Notes: generated from the sequence alone by a model not told the origin. A DNA stretch of 64,000 nt from Solirubrum puertoriconensis (GCF_001483135.1 NZ_LNAL01000006.1:868003-932002), one strand, 5' to 3'; counted from the first letter of the stretch, positions 50,810 to 59,706 are shown. Numbers and translations are program-made.

Positions 50810-52210
50810 ATGGCTAATCAATTACGCGGCAACGACCTTCGGCAGCTTGGCTTCCCCGAAGGGCGTGCCATCGGGCTGGCGCTGGCCCAACTGCAGCGCA
50901 AACACCTAAAACGCCTGTCGCAAACCGACCAGCTCGCCTTGCTGCAGGCCCTCATCCGCAACCCGCACAACTTCCTCACTGACCTCGACTGGAGCCACAC
51001 CGCCGCGGCGCTGTTGCCCCCGCCCAGCCGGCACATTGCCTTGGCCGAGCGCAAAGAGTACGTCACGTTTGGGGCCGAGTACATCGACCCCAGCGCCGTG
51101 CACCAGATGGAGGTAGCCATGAAGCTGCCCGTGACGGTAGGCGGCGCCCTTATGCCCGACGCCCACCACGGCTACGGCCTGCCCATCGGCGGCGTGCTGG
51201 CTACTGATAACGCGGTGATTCCGTATGCGGTGGGCGTCGACATCGGTTGCCGGATGGCCTTGTCCATCTTCGCGCTGCCGCCGCAGTACCTCACGCAGCG
51301 CGTGCAGGAGCTGAAGAATATCCTGCTCGCCAACACCAAATTCGGCAACCGCGACGTGTTCCGGCACGGGCAAAAGCTCGGGCACGAGGTGCTGGAGCGC
51401 GACGAGTTCAGCACGATTCCGTTTTTGCGTAACAAGCAGGAAACGGCCGCGGCGCAGATCGGTACCTCCGGCTCGGGCAACCACTTCGTGGAGTTCGGCT
51501 TCGTCGAAATCACCGACCCCGCCAACGAAATGGGCGTGCCCGTTGGCCAGTACCTAGGGCTGCTCTCGCACTCCGGCTCGCGCGGCCTGGGCGCTAGCGT
51601 GGCGCAGCACTACACCAAGCTCGCCAAGGATACCTGCCAGCTACCCGCCGAAGCGCAGCACCTAGCGTGGTTGTCCCTCGACTCGGAAGCGGGGCAGGAG
51701 TACTGGGCCGCCATGAACCTGGCCGGTGATTACGCCTCGGCTTGCCACCACCAGATTCATCAGCGCATTGCCCGCGCCCTAGGTGAGCGGCCCCTGGCTA
51801 AGGTGGAGAACCACCACAACTTTGCCTGGAAGGAGCGCCTCGCCGATGGCCGTGAGGTTATCGTGCACCGCAAGGGCGCCACGCCGGCCGGCAAAGGCGT
51901 GCTGGGCGTGATTCCGGGTTCGATGACGGCGCCCGGGTTCATTGTGCGCGGTCGGGGAGTGGCCGAGTCGCTGGCGTCGGCTTCGCACGGGGCTGGCCGA
52001 CTGATGTCGCGTACCCGGGCCAAGCAGGAGCTGGGCGAAGCCGACGTGCGCCGCCACCTGCAGCAGCACGGCGTGGAGCTCATCGGCGGCGGTGTCGACG
52101 AAGCGCCGCAGGCGTATAAGGACATCTTTTCCGTGATGGAAAGCCAGCACGATTTGGTGAATGTGCTCGGCACCTTCACGCCGAAAATCGTGCGCATGGA
52201 TGGGGCCTGA
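50810..52210 (+). CDS. rtcB: RtcB 3'-5' RNA ligase (copy 1)
   Basis: 466 residues from MANQLRGNDLRQLGF; the frame extends upstream but into the repeat. RtcB joins 2',3'-cyclic phosphate or 3'-phosphate ends to 5'-OH ends with GTP and Mn2+. Seen: metal-binding VDIGCRM near 143, SGSGNHFVE near 222, LSHSGSRGLG, the ENHHNFAW His, HRKGATPAGKG, and SHGAGR near 391 whose His is guanylylated. All key residues are present. No rtcA cyclase or rtcR regulator is nearby. Last gene of the Ro60-array-rtcB unit; strong terminator follows. Confidence 0.95.
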   Translation: MANQLRGNDLRQLGFPEGRAIGLALAQLQRKHLKRLSQTDQLALLQALIRNPHNFLTDLDWSHTAAALLPPPSRHIALAERKEYVTFGAEYIDPSAVHQMEVAMKLPVTVGGALMPDAHHGYGLPIGGVLATDNAVIPYAVGVDIGCRMALSIFALPPQYLTQRVQELKNILLANTKFGNRDVFRHGQKLGHEVLERDEFSTIPFLRNKQETAAAQIGTSGSGNHFVEFGFVEITDPANEMGVPVGQYLGLLSHSGSRGLGASVAQHYTKLAKDTCQLPAEAQHLAWLSLDSEAGQEYWAAMNLAGDYASACHHQIHQRIARALGERPLAKVENHHNFAWKERLADGREVIVHRKGATPAGKGVLGVIPGSMTAPGFIVRGRGVAESLASASHGAGRLMSRTRAKQELGEADVRRHLQQHGVELIGGGVDEAPQAYKDIFSVMESQHDLVNVLGTFTPKIVRMDGA

Positions 52211-52257
52211 TCGGCCTAAGTGCCGCCTAGGTGCCAAGGCCTTTCTGAGCCGAAAAC

Positions 52258-52304
52258 AAACAAGCGGGTCCGACGAACAGCCGTTCGTCGGACCCGCTTT
52301 TGTT
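52258..52304. terminator. Terminator between rtcB and the DUF4394 gene
   Basis: Perfect long stem AACAAGCGGGTCCGACGAAC / GTTCGTCGGACCCGCTTTT, A/T-flanked on both sides, serving the convergent genes. Confidence 0.9.
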
Positions 52305-52323
52305 GTATGCACCTAGGGCGCTG

Positions 52324-54291
52324 CTATTCCACGAACAGGCGCTTGGTCAGCTGGCCTTCGGCGGTGTTTACTTGCACCAGGTACAGGCCGGTTTTTACGC
52401 CCGCCAACGAAATGGCTGCCGGCTGCGCACCACGCGCCGTGAGGGTTTGCTGGCTAACCTCCTGGCCCAGCGCATTCAGCACCCGTACGGTGAGAGGCTG
52501 CTTGGTGAGTTCGGTGGGCAGTACCAGGTTGGCCGTGCCTTGGGCCGGGTTGGGGTACAGCGACACTTGCGCGGCCAGTACGCTGGGCAACGTAGCCGTG
52601 GGCAAGCCAGCCTGCGAGTAGGCCGCCATGCCGCTGATGTTGATGCCGCCGCCAACGGGGCCCACCAGCGTAGCGGCGCCCGTAGTCAGGTTCACGGAGT
52701 AGAGGTTATCGACGGTGCTGGTGCCGGTGCTGGCCGCCAACAGGGCCTGGTTGGTGGTACCGTCGGTGATGATGTCGAACTCGACGGCGTTGGTGGTGCG
52801 GTTCACGGTGATGCCCGAGCTGCCCACGGTGTTCAGCACGCCGTCGTTGGGCGGGGTTTGGGTCACCAGCACGTTCAGGGCGTCGTCGTAATTGAAGAGC
52901 GTAGTGCTAGTGGCGTTGCTCAGGTTGTTGGTGTAGGCCGAAGCCGAAACCGACGGGGTGGCGCTGGCATTGGCATCGGTAGCGGCGTAGTTCAGCTGCC
53001 CATCGGTGGCCGCAATGGTACCGTCGTTGGGGTTGAGGCGGAAGTTGCCGCGGCTGGTACTGGTTACGCGAATGCGGTCGACTGTCGGGTTGAAGTCAAA
53101 ACCGATGCGGTCGGTAGCAGCCCCTAGGTTGAGGGTGAGGGCCGAGCCCACGGCAGTTGCGGCGCCGGTGGTCAGGTTGAGGCGGTAGAGCTGCGCCGTG
53201 GTGTTGGCGGCGCTGTACCCTAGGGCAAACAGCTGGTTGGTAGCGGGGCGGAAATCAACCCCTACCAAAGCTTGCCCGGCCGTAAGGCCCGTGATGGGCG
53301 TGAGCGTGCGGATGGTACCGGGCAGGGCCGAATCAAATGACAACAGGTTGGTGCCCGATACGGCGTAAATCAGGCGGCCCGTAAGCGTGGCCGGCACCGT
53401 GCGGTCGATGGCCACGGCAATGTCGGTAACCATGCTGGTGGCCGTGCCCACGGCACCCGCCGCGGTAGCCGCGCCGGTGGTCAGGTTTACGGTGTAGAGC
53501 GTGGTGCCCGTGGAGGTACCCGCCATTGTTACCACCAGGTAGGCCGTATTGGTTTGGTTGGTGGCGTTGTAAGCAATGTCGAGGTCGGCGCTCTGGGTGG
53601 CGCCGCTGGTGGTTACCCCTAAGGCGCCAATGGTGTTGAGGGTGCCGTCGTTAGGCGGTACCTGCGATACCAGGCGGCTGTTCACCTCATCCACGTTGTA
53701 GAGCGTGGTGCTGCCCGTGCCGATGTAGCTGTTGGTGTAAGCCGAGGCGCCTACGCCGGGTGTTTGGCCCGAGTTGGCATCGGCGGGGGCGTAAGTAAGT
53801 TGCCCGTCGGTAGCGGCTAGGGAGCCATCATTCGGGTTGAGGCGGAAGTTGCCGCGGTTGGTGCTCGTGACGCGAATGCGGTCGACTGTCGGGTTGAAGT
53901 CGAAACCGATGCGGTCGGTAGCGCCGCCCAGGTTCAGCGTGAGGGCCGAGCCCACCGTAGTAGCGGCGCCGGTGCCCACGTTGATGCGGTAGAGCTGCGC
54001 CGTGGTGGTGGCCGGGTTGTAGCCCAGGGCAAACAGCTCGCCGGTGTTGGGGCGCACATCCATGCCTACAATGGTTTGGCCGGCGGCTACGCCCGTAATG
54101 GCCGCAGTAGCCGTGAGCGTGCCCGGGGCCGAGGCCTGGAAGGTAACTAGGTTAGTGCCCGATAGGCCGTAAATGGTTTGGGCCGCGGCGGGCGCTAAGG
54201 CAGCCAGGCTCAGCACCGAGCCTAGCAGGGAGGCGCGGCGCAAACGGCGAGCAATCGGACTAATAGTGGGCAACAGTACTGGTGTTTGCAT
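52324..54291 (-). CDS. Secreted protein with two DUF4394 domains and T9SS sorting
   Basis: 655 residues: signal peptide, two DUF4394 repeats (about 40-290 and 305-560) sharing IYGLSGTNLxxFxxxxPG, DRIGFDFNPTVDRIRV and GNFRLNPNDG, then a T9SS C-terminal domain (LYPNPAQGTANLVLP ... GLYLVQVNTAEGQLTKRLFVE). DUF4394 likely forms a beta-propeller. It would be cell-surface or secreted. It separates the two rtcB genes and has no obvious link to RNA repair. Confidence 0.88.
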   Translation of the reverse strand: MQTPVLLPTISPIARRLRRASLLGSVLSLAALAPAAAQTIYGLSGTNLVTFQASAPGTLTATAAITGVAAGQTIVGMDVRPNTGELFALGYNPATTTAQLYRINVGTGAATTVGSALTLNLGGATDRIGFDFNPTVDRIRVTSTNRGNFRLNPNDGSLAATDGQLTYAPADANSGQTPGVGASAYTNSYIGTGSTTLYNVDEVNSRLVSQVPPNDGTLNTIGALGVTTSGATQSADLDIAYNATNQTNTAYLVVTMAGTSTGTTLYTVNLTTGAATAAGAVGTATSMVTDIAVAIDRTVPATLTGRLIYAVSGTNLLSFDSALPGTIRTLTPITGLTAGQALVGVDFRPATNQLFALGYSAANTTAQLYRLNLTTGAATAVGSALTLNLGAATDRIGFDFNPTVDRIRVTSTSRGNFRLNPNDGTIAATDGQLNYAATDANASATPSVSASAYTNNLSNATSTTLFNYDDALNVLVTQTPPNDGVLNTVGSSGITVNRTTNAVEFDIITDGTTNQALLAASTGTSTVDNLYSVNLTTGAATLVGPVGGGINISGMAAYSQAGLPTATLPSVLAAQVSLYPNPAQGTANLVLPTELTKQPLTVRVLNALGQEVSQQTLTARGAQPAAISLAGVKTGLYLVQVNTAEGQLTKRLFVE

Positions 54292-54490
54292 GGGATATGG
54301 TAAGAATGAAAATGGCGTGCAGCTACGCTGGCTTACTCAGCCAGTGATGTAGGAGCTACGCAGCGCCCGTGCCCGGCGGATTGCCAAAAGGCATTAAATC
54401 CACATTAAATATTTAAGATGGACTATACACAATCGGTTAAGCTGAGCTAAAAAGTGGATCAGATACTGCTCACCGCGAATAGACAAACTA

Positions 54491-55036
54491 CTAACTACTA
54501 GTGCGATAGATGATGATGGTCTTGCCGTCGCGAAGGAATCCTACAAACTTGTAGGGCCGGTAAATACTGGAATACGCCGCACTGCAGGTTAATTTCACAT
54601 CCACGCCGGGATTCACGTATTCGAACGTGTCGGAGTGGATAAAGAGAAATTTCGGGCTGCTCAAGGATTGAAACGTAGTATCGCGGCGAAGCCGGAGCAA
54701 CAAATTGGTGTAGTCGGCTGGTGCTAGCCTGATACGCGCACAAGCTGCATAAGCACCGTGTTGGTCGGGGTAGCTGGCATCCTTGCGTTGGATATCGGCC
54801 GAAGCCGGTAAGGGAACTCCGGTGATGCTGCGGAATTCGTCGTGGTAAAAAGCATCGTTGGGGTAAATGGCAAAGTGTACGCAGTAGCCAATGCCCGACA
54901 TCAGCAAGCCCGGCAGCAGAAGAGCTAACCGGCGGTTGCCTTTGCGGCGTTGCCAATGGTACAGCGCCCAACAAACAAGTACAATTGAGCCCACAAGCAG
55001 GAGGGCGCTGAACAAAAAGAGCAGGACTAATTCCAT
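54491..55036 (-). CDS. Hypothetical membrane-anchored protein (181 aa)
   Basis: Two N-terminal spans (VLLFLFSALLLVGSIVLVCWAL; LALLLPGLLMSGIGYCVHFA), then a soluble domain (FRSITGVPLPASADIQRKDASY, ending DGKTIIIYRTSS). An overlapping frame on the same strand is a shadow: its composition is Pro/Arg-rich. It is divergent from rtcB copy 2. No family recognised. Confidence 0.6.
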   Translation of the reverse strand: MELVLLFLFSALLLVGSIVLVCWALYHWQRRKGNRRLALLLPGLLMSGIGYCVHFAIYPNDAFYHDEFRSITGVPLPASADIQRKDASYPDQHGAYAACARIRLAPADYTNLLLRLRRDTTFQSLSSPKFLFIHSDTFEYVNPGVDVKLTCSAAYSSIYRPYKFVGFLRDGKTIIIYRTSS

Positions 55037-55164
55037 GGAGAGCCAAAAGTGTTTGCCTTCACTGCTTCAAAAGTATAGCAAGCTAGCTGACATCAAGTAG
55101 CGCAAACCGAAACCTAGAGATGAGCGAAGTCGGTAAACCCACTACCATCCTTCCCATCCGCATC

Positions 55165-56601
55165 ATGGCCAAAAACACGAATAAGCTGCACGGCAAAGAC
55201 CTGCGTCAACTCGGTTTCACCGACGACAAGCAGATCAGCCTGGCCCTCGACATACTCGACCAACGCGAGCTGCGCAAGCTCGATAAGGGCAGCGCCCTGG
55301 CGCTGCTGCGCGAAATAAAAGCCGACCCCTACAAGTACGTGCGCGACCAAACCTGGCGCCCCTTAGCCCAGGAGCTAGTGCCCCAACCCAGCCGCGACGT
55401 AAAGCTGAACCCCGAAATAAAAGACTACCGCCGCTACGGCGAAGCCTTCATCGAAGACGGTGCCCGCAAGCAGATGGACACCGCCATGCAGCTGCCCGTT
55501 TCCATCGACGGGGCCCTAATGCCCGATGCCCACCAAGGCTATGGCTTGCCCATCGGCGGCGTGCTGGCCGTGGATAATGCCGTAATACCCTACGGCGTGG
55601 GCATGGACATTGGCTGCCGCATGGCCTTGTCGGTGTTTGAGCTGCCGCCGCGCTACCTCGAGCAGCGCCGCGACGAGCTGAAAAAGCTGCTGCACAACCA
55701 CACCCGCTTCGGCAACAAAGAGGTGTTCAAGAACCCCGCCGACGACCCCGTGCTGGAGCGGCCCGAGTTCAAGGAAATAGCCGTGGCGCGGGGCAAACAC
55801 GAAGCCGCCGTAAAGCAGCTCGGCTCGTCGGGCTCGGGCAACCACTTTGTGGAGTGGGGCATTGTCGATATCACCGAGGAAGAAAACGACCTGAACTTGC
55901 CCCTAGGTCAGTACCTCGGGCTGCTCTCGCACAGTGGCTCGCGGGGCCTAGGTGCCGCCATTGCCCAACACTACACCAAGGTGGCCATGAACAAGTGCCC
56001 GCTGCCGCCCGAAGCGCGCTACCTCGCCTGGCTCGACCTCGACTCGGAGGAAGGGCAGGAGTACTGGCGCGCCATGAACCTGGCCGGCGACTACGCCTCG
56101 GCCTGCCACCACGACATCCACCGCCGCCTCAGCAAAGCCCTAGGTTACAACCCGCTTGCGCAGGTTGAGAACCACCACAACTTTGCCTGGAGGGAAACCT
56201 TAGCCGACGGCCGCGAAGCCATTGTGCACCGCAAAGGCGCCACGCCGGCTGGCAAGGGCGTATTGGGCATTATACCTGGCTCCATGACGGCCCCTGGCTT
56301 TATCGTGCGCGGCCGCGGCGAACGTGACTCTATTCAGTCGGCTTCGCACGGGGCGGGGCGGCGGCTTTCGCGCACGCAAGCCAAGCAGCAAGTAACCGAA
56401 GGCGAGCTGCGCCGGCTGCTGCGCGACCAAGGCGTGGAACTCATCGGTGGTGGGCTAGATGAGGCACCGATGGCTTACAAAGACATCCATCAGGTAATGG
56501 CACACCAGCGTGACTTAGTAGATGTGCTAGGCTCCTTTACGCCGCGCATTGTGCGCATGGATGCCGGCGGCTCGGGCAAAAGCAAGTACGGCGGCGAGTA
56601 G
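55165..56601 (+). CDS. rtcB: RtcB 3'-5' RNA ligase (copy 2)
   Basis: 478 residues from MAKNTNKLHGKDLRQLGF. Same motif set as copy 1 (MDIGCRM, SGSGNHFVEW, LSHSGSRGLG, ENHHNFAW, HRKGATPAGKG, SHGAGR), all intact, with a short Gly/Ser/Lys tail. The two copies are clearly related but differ throughout, so the duplication is not recent. Not adjacent to any Y-like unit; it has its own terminator. Substrate specialisation between copies is possible. Confidence 0.95.
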   Translation: MAKNTNKLHGKDLRQLGFTDDKQISLALDILDQRELRKLDKGSALALLREIKADPYKYVRDQTWRPLAQELVPQPSRDVKLNPEIKDYRRYGEAFIEDGARKQMDTAMQLPVSIDGALMPDAHQGYGLPIGGVLAVDNAVIPYGVGMDIGCRMALSVFELPPRYLEQRRDELKKLLHNHTRFGNKEVFKNPADDPVLERPEFKEIAVARGKHEAAVKQLGSSGSGNHFVEWGIVDITEEENDLNLPLGQYLGLLSHSGSRGLGAAIAQHYTKVAMNKCPLPPEARYLAWLDLDSEEGQEYWRAMNLAGDYASACHHDIHRRLSKALGYNPLAQVENHHNFAWRETLADGREAIVHRKGATPAGKGVLGIIPGSMTAPGFIVRGRGERDSIQSASHGAGRRLSRTQAKQQVTEGELRRLLRDQGVELIGGGLDEAPMAYKDIHQVMAHQRDLVDVLGSFTPRIVRMDAGGSGKSKYGGE

Positions 56602-56625
56602 CTACTTGCTGTGTTGAGAATCGAC

Positions 56626-56667
56626 AAAATACGGGGATGCTATTTCAGACAGCATCCCCGTATTTTT
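56626..56667 (+). terminator. Terminator of rtcB copy 2
   Basis: AAAATACGGGGATGCT / AGCATCCCCGTATTTTT with a 9-base loop; T-run at the end. Confidence 0.9.
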
Positions 56668-56955
56668 AGCTTTTGCCCGGTTGAGTACAACGTTTTGACA
56701 GGCGCACCTGACCTGGTGAAAGGTGTTTTCGTTCTCCTCATTTCGTGACGAAAGAAGCTCAGGTGCCTGGCCTCAACTACTAGAGGTACATCTGCCTTGT
56801 TAACGATGGATTAGGAGTTGCCTAAGGATTTGGCTTGTTGAAGCATAAATTCAGAATAAAAAACCAATGAATTGAATAACAGAATGTTATGTATATATTA
56901 AACTAAATATATTCGCTGGGCTTGCTTAGTTTCGGCTATTACTATTGGCTACCGC
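56668..56955. other. AT-rich intergenic stretch
   Basis: Contains an AT-rich tract (56860-56930, ATGTATATATTAAAC) and a possible inverted pair CAGGTG/CACCTG. No gene or dispersed repeat is recognised. Confidence 0.4.
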
Positions 56956-57735
56956 CTAGTGGGCCCGCTCCGACATGCGCCGTACCAAAGCCGTTACCAT
57001 TCTGCGAGGCGCAAAGCGTACCGATTGTGCCATCAGCGAGTTCATGAGACCATGCACCGCTACGGTTTCGCCCTGCATAAAGGCACGGTAGCCGTACTCG
57101 GCAACTTCGGCCGAAGTCGGTAGCTTTTTGCCTTTCACCAACTTGGAGTCGTTGAGGGCCGCCGCATCCTGAAAGCCCGAGGCGGTAGGGCCGGGGCACA
57201 GGGCCGTTACGGTTACGCCCGTGCCTTGCAGCTCGTTGGCAATGGCCTCCGAAAAACTGAGCACGTAAGCTTTGGTGGCGTAATACACCGCCATCAGTGG
57301 GCCGGGCTGAAAAGCGGCTGTACTGGCCAACTGCATAATGCGTCCCGAGCGGCGCTGTACCATGCCGGGCAAAAAGAGTTTGGTAAGGTGCGTGAGGGTC
57401 CGAATATTCACATCAAGCATTTGCTCTTCCTTGGTCCACTCGGTTTCGGCGAAGAAGCCAAAGTCGCCAAAGCCGGCGTTGTTGATGAGGTAATCAACCG
57501 CAATGCCGCGGCGCTGCAGCTCCTCAAACAGCTGCTGGGGTGCCTCGCGTTGGCCTAGGTCGGCGGGCAGCACTAGGGCCTCGATGCCGTGCTGCTGCTG
57601 CAACTCTTGCTGCAGTTGCTCCAAGGCTTTGCGGTTACGGGCTACTAACACGACGCGATGCTTCTCGCGGGCGAAGATGCGCGCTAGCTCAAGGCCAATG
57701 CCGCTGCTGGCGCCGGTAATCAGGGCAGTTTTCAT
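56956..57735 (-). CDS. Short-chain dehydrogenase/reductase
   Basis: 259 residues, classical SDR: TGASSGIGLE at 7-16 (NADP-type with Arg in ARNRK), NNAG near 87, catalytic Ser in LASTAAF near 138 and YxxxK as YYATKAY near 152. DltE/YqjQ-like family by pattern. The TetR gene lies just upstream on the same strand, so the two are probably cotranscribed from the TetR promoter. Confidence 0.9.
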   Translation of the reverse strand: MKTALITGASSGIGLELARIFAREKHRVVLVARNRKALEQLQQELQQQHGIEALVLPADLGQREAPQQLFEELQRRGIAVDYLINNAGFGDFGFFAETEWTKEEQMLDVNIRTLTHLTKLFLPGMVQRRSGRIMQLASTAAFQPGPLMAVYYATKAYVLSFSEAIANELQGTGVTVTALCPGPTASGFQDAAALNDSKLVKGKKLPTSAEVAEYGYRAFMQGETVAVHGLMNSLMAQSVRFAPRRMVTALVRRMSERAH

Positions 57736-57797
57736 GGGTGTGGTTTTGGGGTTGCGTTGATGACCTAGGGCCTCGGTTTGTTGAGCAGCAGCTTAAG

Positions 57798-58403
57798 CTA
57801 CTTCTTAAGGCCGTTCAGGAGGAGGGTGAGGGTGTAGGTAAGTTTCTCCTGCACCGGGGCGTAATCTACCTCGTGGGCAAAGCGCGTGCGGGAGCGTTGC
57901 ACGGCTTCGTGCTTGATGCCATCGGCCACGGTGAGCAGGGCATCGGCCGCACGCTCGGGCTGCAGCTTCAGGAACTCGCGGTCGGCTACGCCTTCGCTTA
58001 GCAGTTCGCCCAAAAAGGCCAGCTCCTGGCCGCGCACGGCCTGGTACACATCGTCGAACATCGGCTCGAGGCGCTGCAAGTTCTCGATGCTGAGCTGGTG
58101 CAGGTTGAGCACCTGCCGGTAGTACTCGAGGCGCCCCGTTAGGTACGCCACAATCTTATCAGTGGCGCGCATCAGCGGCTTCACTTGCTCCTGCAGCGCG
58201 CCTAAGTAGCGCTCGGCCTCGAGCAGCACTACCTGGATAAACAGGTCTTCCTTATTCTTGAAGTAGTAGTAAAGCGAGGCCTTGTTTAGTTTGGCCGCAT
58301 CACCAATGTCCTGCAGCGTGGTTTTGTCGTAGCCGAAGCGGCTAAAACATTGGGCTGCTGCCTGTAAAATCAAGTCGCGCTTGTCGTCCCTTTTGGCTGT
58401 CAT
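57798..58403 (-). CDS. TetR family transcriptional regulator
   Basis: 201 residues from MTAKRDDKRDLIL. HTH with CFSRFGYDKTTLQDIGDAAKLNKASLYYYFKNKEDL in the first 60 residues. The ATG is at or near the predicted transcription start, which supports this start over one 13 codons upstream. It likely represses itself and the SDR gene through the palindrome in its promoter. Confidence 0.9.
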   Translation of the reverse strand: MTAKRDDKRDLILQAAAQCFSRFGYDKTTLQDIGDAAKLNKASLYYYFKNKEDLFIQVVLLEAERYLGALQEQVKPLMRATDKIVAYLTGRLEYYRQVLNLHQLSIENLQRLEPMFDDVYQAVRGQELAFLGELLSEGVADREFLKLQPERAADALLTVADGIKHEAVQRSRTRFAHEVDYAPVQEKLTYTLTLLLNGLKK

Positions 58404-58410
58404 GGTGCCA

Positions 58411-58462
58411 CAAAGGTACGCGTTTTCTGAATTTTCAAACAAATAACTTCAAAGTTTGAAAA
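58411..58462 (-). promoter_or_regulatory. Promoter and operator of the TetR-SDR pair
   Basis: Minus strand: TTTG, 17 bases, TACCTTTG (58411-58418), then TGGCACC and the ATG, i.e. a leaderless mRNA. TTTTCAAAC (58432-58440) and GTTTGAAAA (58454-58462) form a 9-bp inverted repeat with 13-base spacing; a tighter palindrome TTCAAAGTTTGAA (58448-58460) overlaps the right arm. Binding would cover the -33 element. Confidence 0.7.
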
Positions 58463-58577
58463 TTAGACTCGTCATCTAGGCTGACTTCTAAAAGCCATGG
58501 TAAACAAAGCTACTTATATCTAAGCCGCACATAACCAATGCTCTTGCGTTGAAAGCGAGCAAATGGGTAAGTACACC

Positions 58578-58614
58578 GGCGCCCGGCAACAAGCAAGTGC
58601 TTGTTGCCGGGCGC
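58578..58614. terminator. Terminator-like hairpin
   Basis: GGCGCCCGGCAACAAGCA / TGCTTGTTGCCGGGCGCC, perfect, 1-base loop; no strong T-run on either side, so termination strength is uncertain. On the minus strand it lies after the MOSC gene. Confidence 0.6.
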
Positions 58615-58646
58615 CTAGGTTAAATAAAGATGATTGAAAGCTCGGC

Positions 58647-59168
58647 TTACTTTTCCTGCAGCACCTGCACAGCGTCGCCTACACGAATTTGGCCGCCTTG
58701 CAGGATGCGGGCCGTGAGGCCGCCGTGGCCGCGCATGGCGTTGTAGCCGCCCGGGCCGAGCTCTTCCTCCATGCGGGAGCAGGGGTGGCATTCGCCGGTA
58801 ATCTCCAGCACCACTTGTTCGCCAATGCGTACGCGCCGATTTTTTAGTGCCAACAAATTAAGGCCACTGATGCTGAGGTTGCGACGCAGCCGGCCAGGCT
58901 CAACGGGCTCGGGCAGGCCCAGAAAGCCCGCCACCGATGCCAGATGCTCGTGCTGAATGAGCGTTACCTGCCGCCTTCCGCCGGGCTTGGGCCGCGCGTG
59001 GTCGCCGGTTAGGTGGGCGTCGGTTAGGGCCTCCACTTCGGGCACCGATAGCAGGGGCTGGCGCCGGGCGGGGCGTACCCCAATCCACTCCACGCGGCCA
59101 GTTTGCGGCAGGGTAGCCAGCAAGCGGGCTACCACCGATTTTTCATCGCTGAAGGAAGGAAAGGCCAT
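58647..59168 (-). CDS. MOSC-domain protein
   Basis: 173 residues. MOSC features: RRNLSISGLNLLAL, the Cys in GECHPCSRMEEELGPGGYNAMRGHGGL (molybdenum-cofactor sulfur-carrier Cys) and a C-terminal VGDAVQVL beta-barrel strand. MOSC proteins move sulfur to molybdenum enzymes or reduce N-hydroxylated compounds. No molybdenum genes are nearby. Confidence 0.88.
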   Translation of the reverse strand: MAFPSFSDEKSVVARLLATLPQTGRVEWIGVRPARRQPLLSVPEVEALTDAHLTGDHARPKPGGRRQVTLIQHEHLASVAGFLGLPEPVEPGRLRRNLSISGLNLLALKNRRVRIGEQVVLEITGECHPCSRMEEELGPGGYNAMRGHGGLTARILQGGQIRVGDAVQVLQEK

Positions 59169-59235
59169 GGTGGAGCGGACTAAAGTGGCTAACTCAGGAG
59201 AAGATCCTAGGTGTACGAAGCTAGCAAAACAGCAG

Positions 59236-59706
59236 CTAAGGCATGGGTTGAGGCGCCTCGGCCGCGGTTTGAGGCTCTGTTAATTCGGGGTGGTTGATTT
59301 TGCCGCCCTCCCAACCCGCGTACGCCATCAGGGCAAAGCTAAGGGCTGCGCCACCTAGGGTAAGCAACACCAGCAGGCGGGCGCGGGCGTGTTGCCACAG
59401 CATCAGCGCTACCAAGGCGGGAATGGCCGTAAGCTCGAGCATCCAAAACGCTAGCTCGGCGGCATCCTCGTGGGCCTCAATCTGCGCGTGCGAAACGGTG
59501 GGCCGGTGTTCAATCAGCTCTTCGGCACCTTCGCCGGTAAGTTGGGTAGGCAGAGCAAAGGCCGCGGCTACAAGCAGCATGATCAAGCCGGTTTTCGTGA
59601 CGCTGGCATTGTGGCGCAACACGCCAACCAGCAGTATCACAAAACCGGCGAGGCTGCCCAGTATGGGTACGTGGTTGAGCAGCAGGTGGAGGTGGGCTTC
59701 GTTCAT
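59236..59706 (-). CDS. Four-span membrane protein (156 aa)
   Basis: From MNEAHLHLLLNHVPILGSLAGFVILL; four hydrophobic segments with a polar loop (EGAEELIEHRPTVSHAQIEAHEDAAELA). The HLxLNHxPI start is typical of small heme- or DUF2231-like membrane proteins, where His residues might bind a cofactor. The frame extends upstream but the extension is not hydrophobic or conserved-looking. Role unknown. Confidence 0.65.
   Translation of the reverse strand: MNEAHLHLLLNHVPILGSLAGFVILLVGVLRHNASVTKTGLIMLLVAAAFALPTQLTGEGAEELIEHRPTVSHAQIEAHEDAAELAFWMLELTAIPALVALMLWQHARARLLVLLTLGGAALSFALMAYAGWEGGKINHPELTEPQTAAEAPQPMP

Noticed and set aside
54498-55046. Second frame on the same strand as the 181-residue membrane protein
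   Set aside because: Pro/Arg/His-rich composition without membrane spans; the other frame has two clear spans and a normal start.
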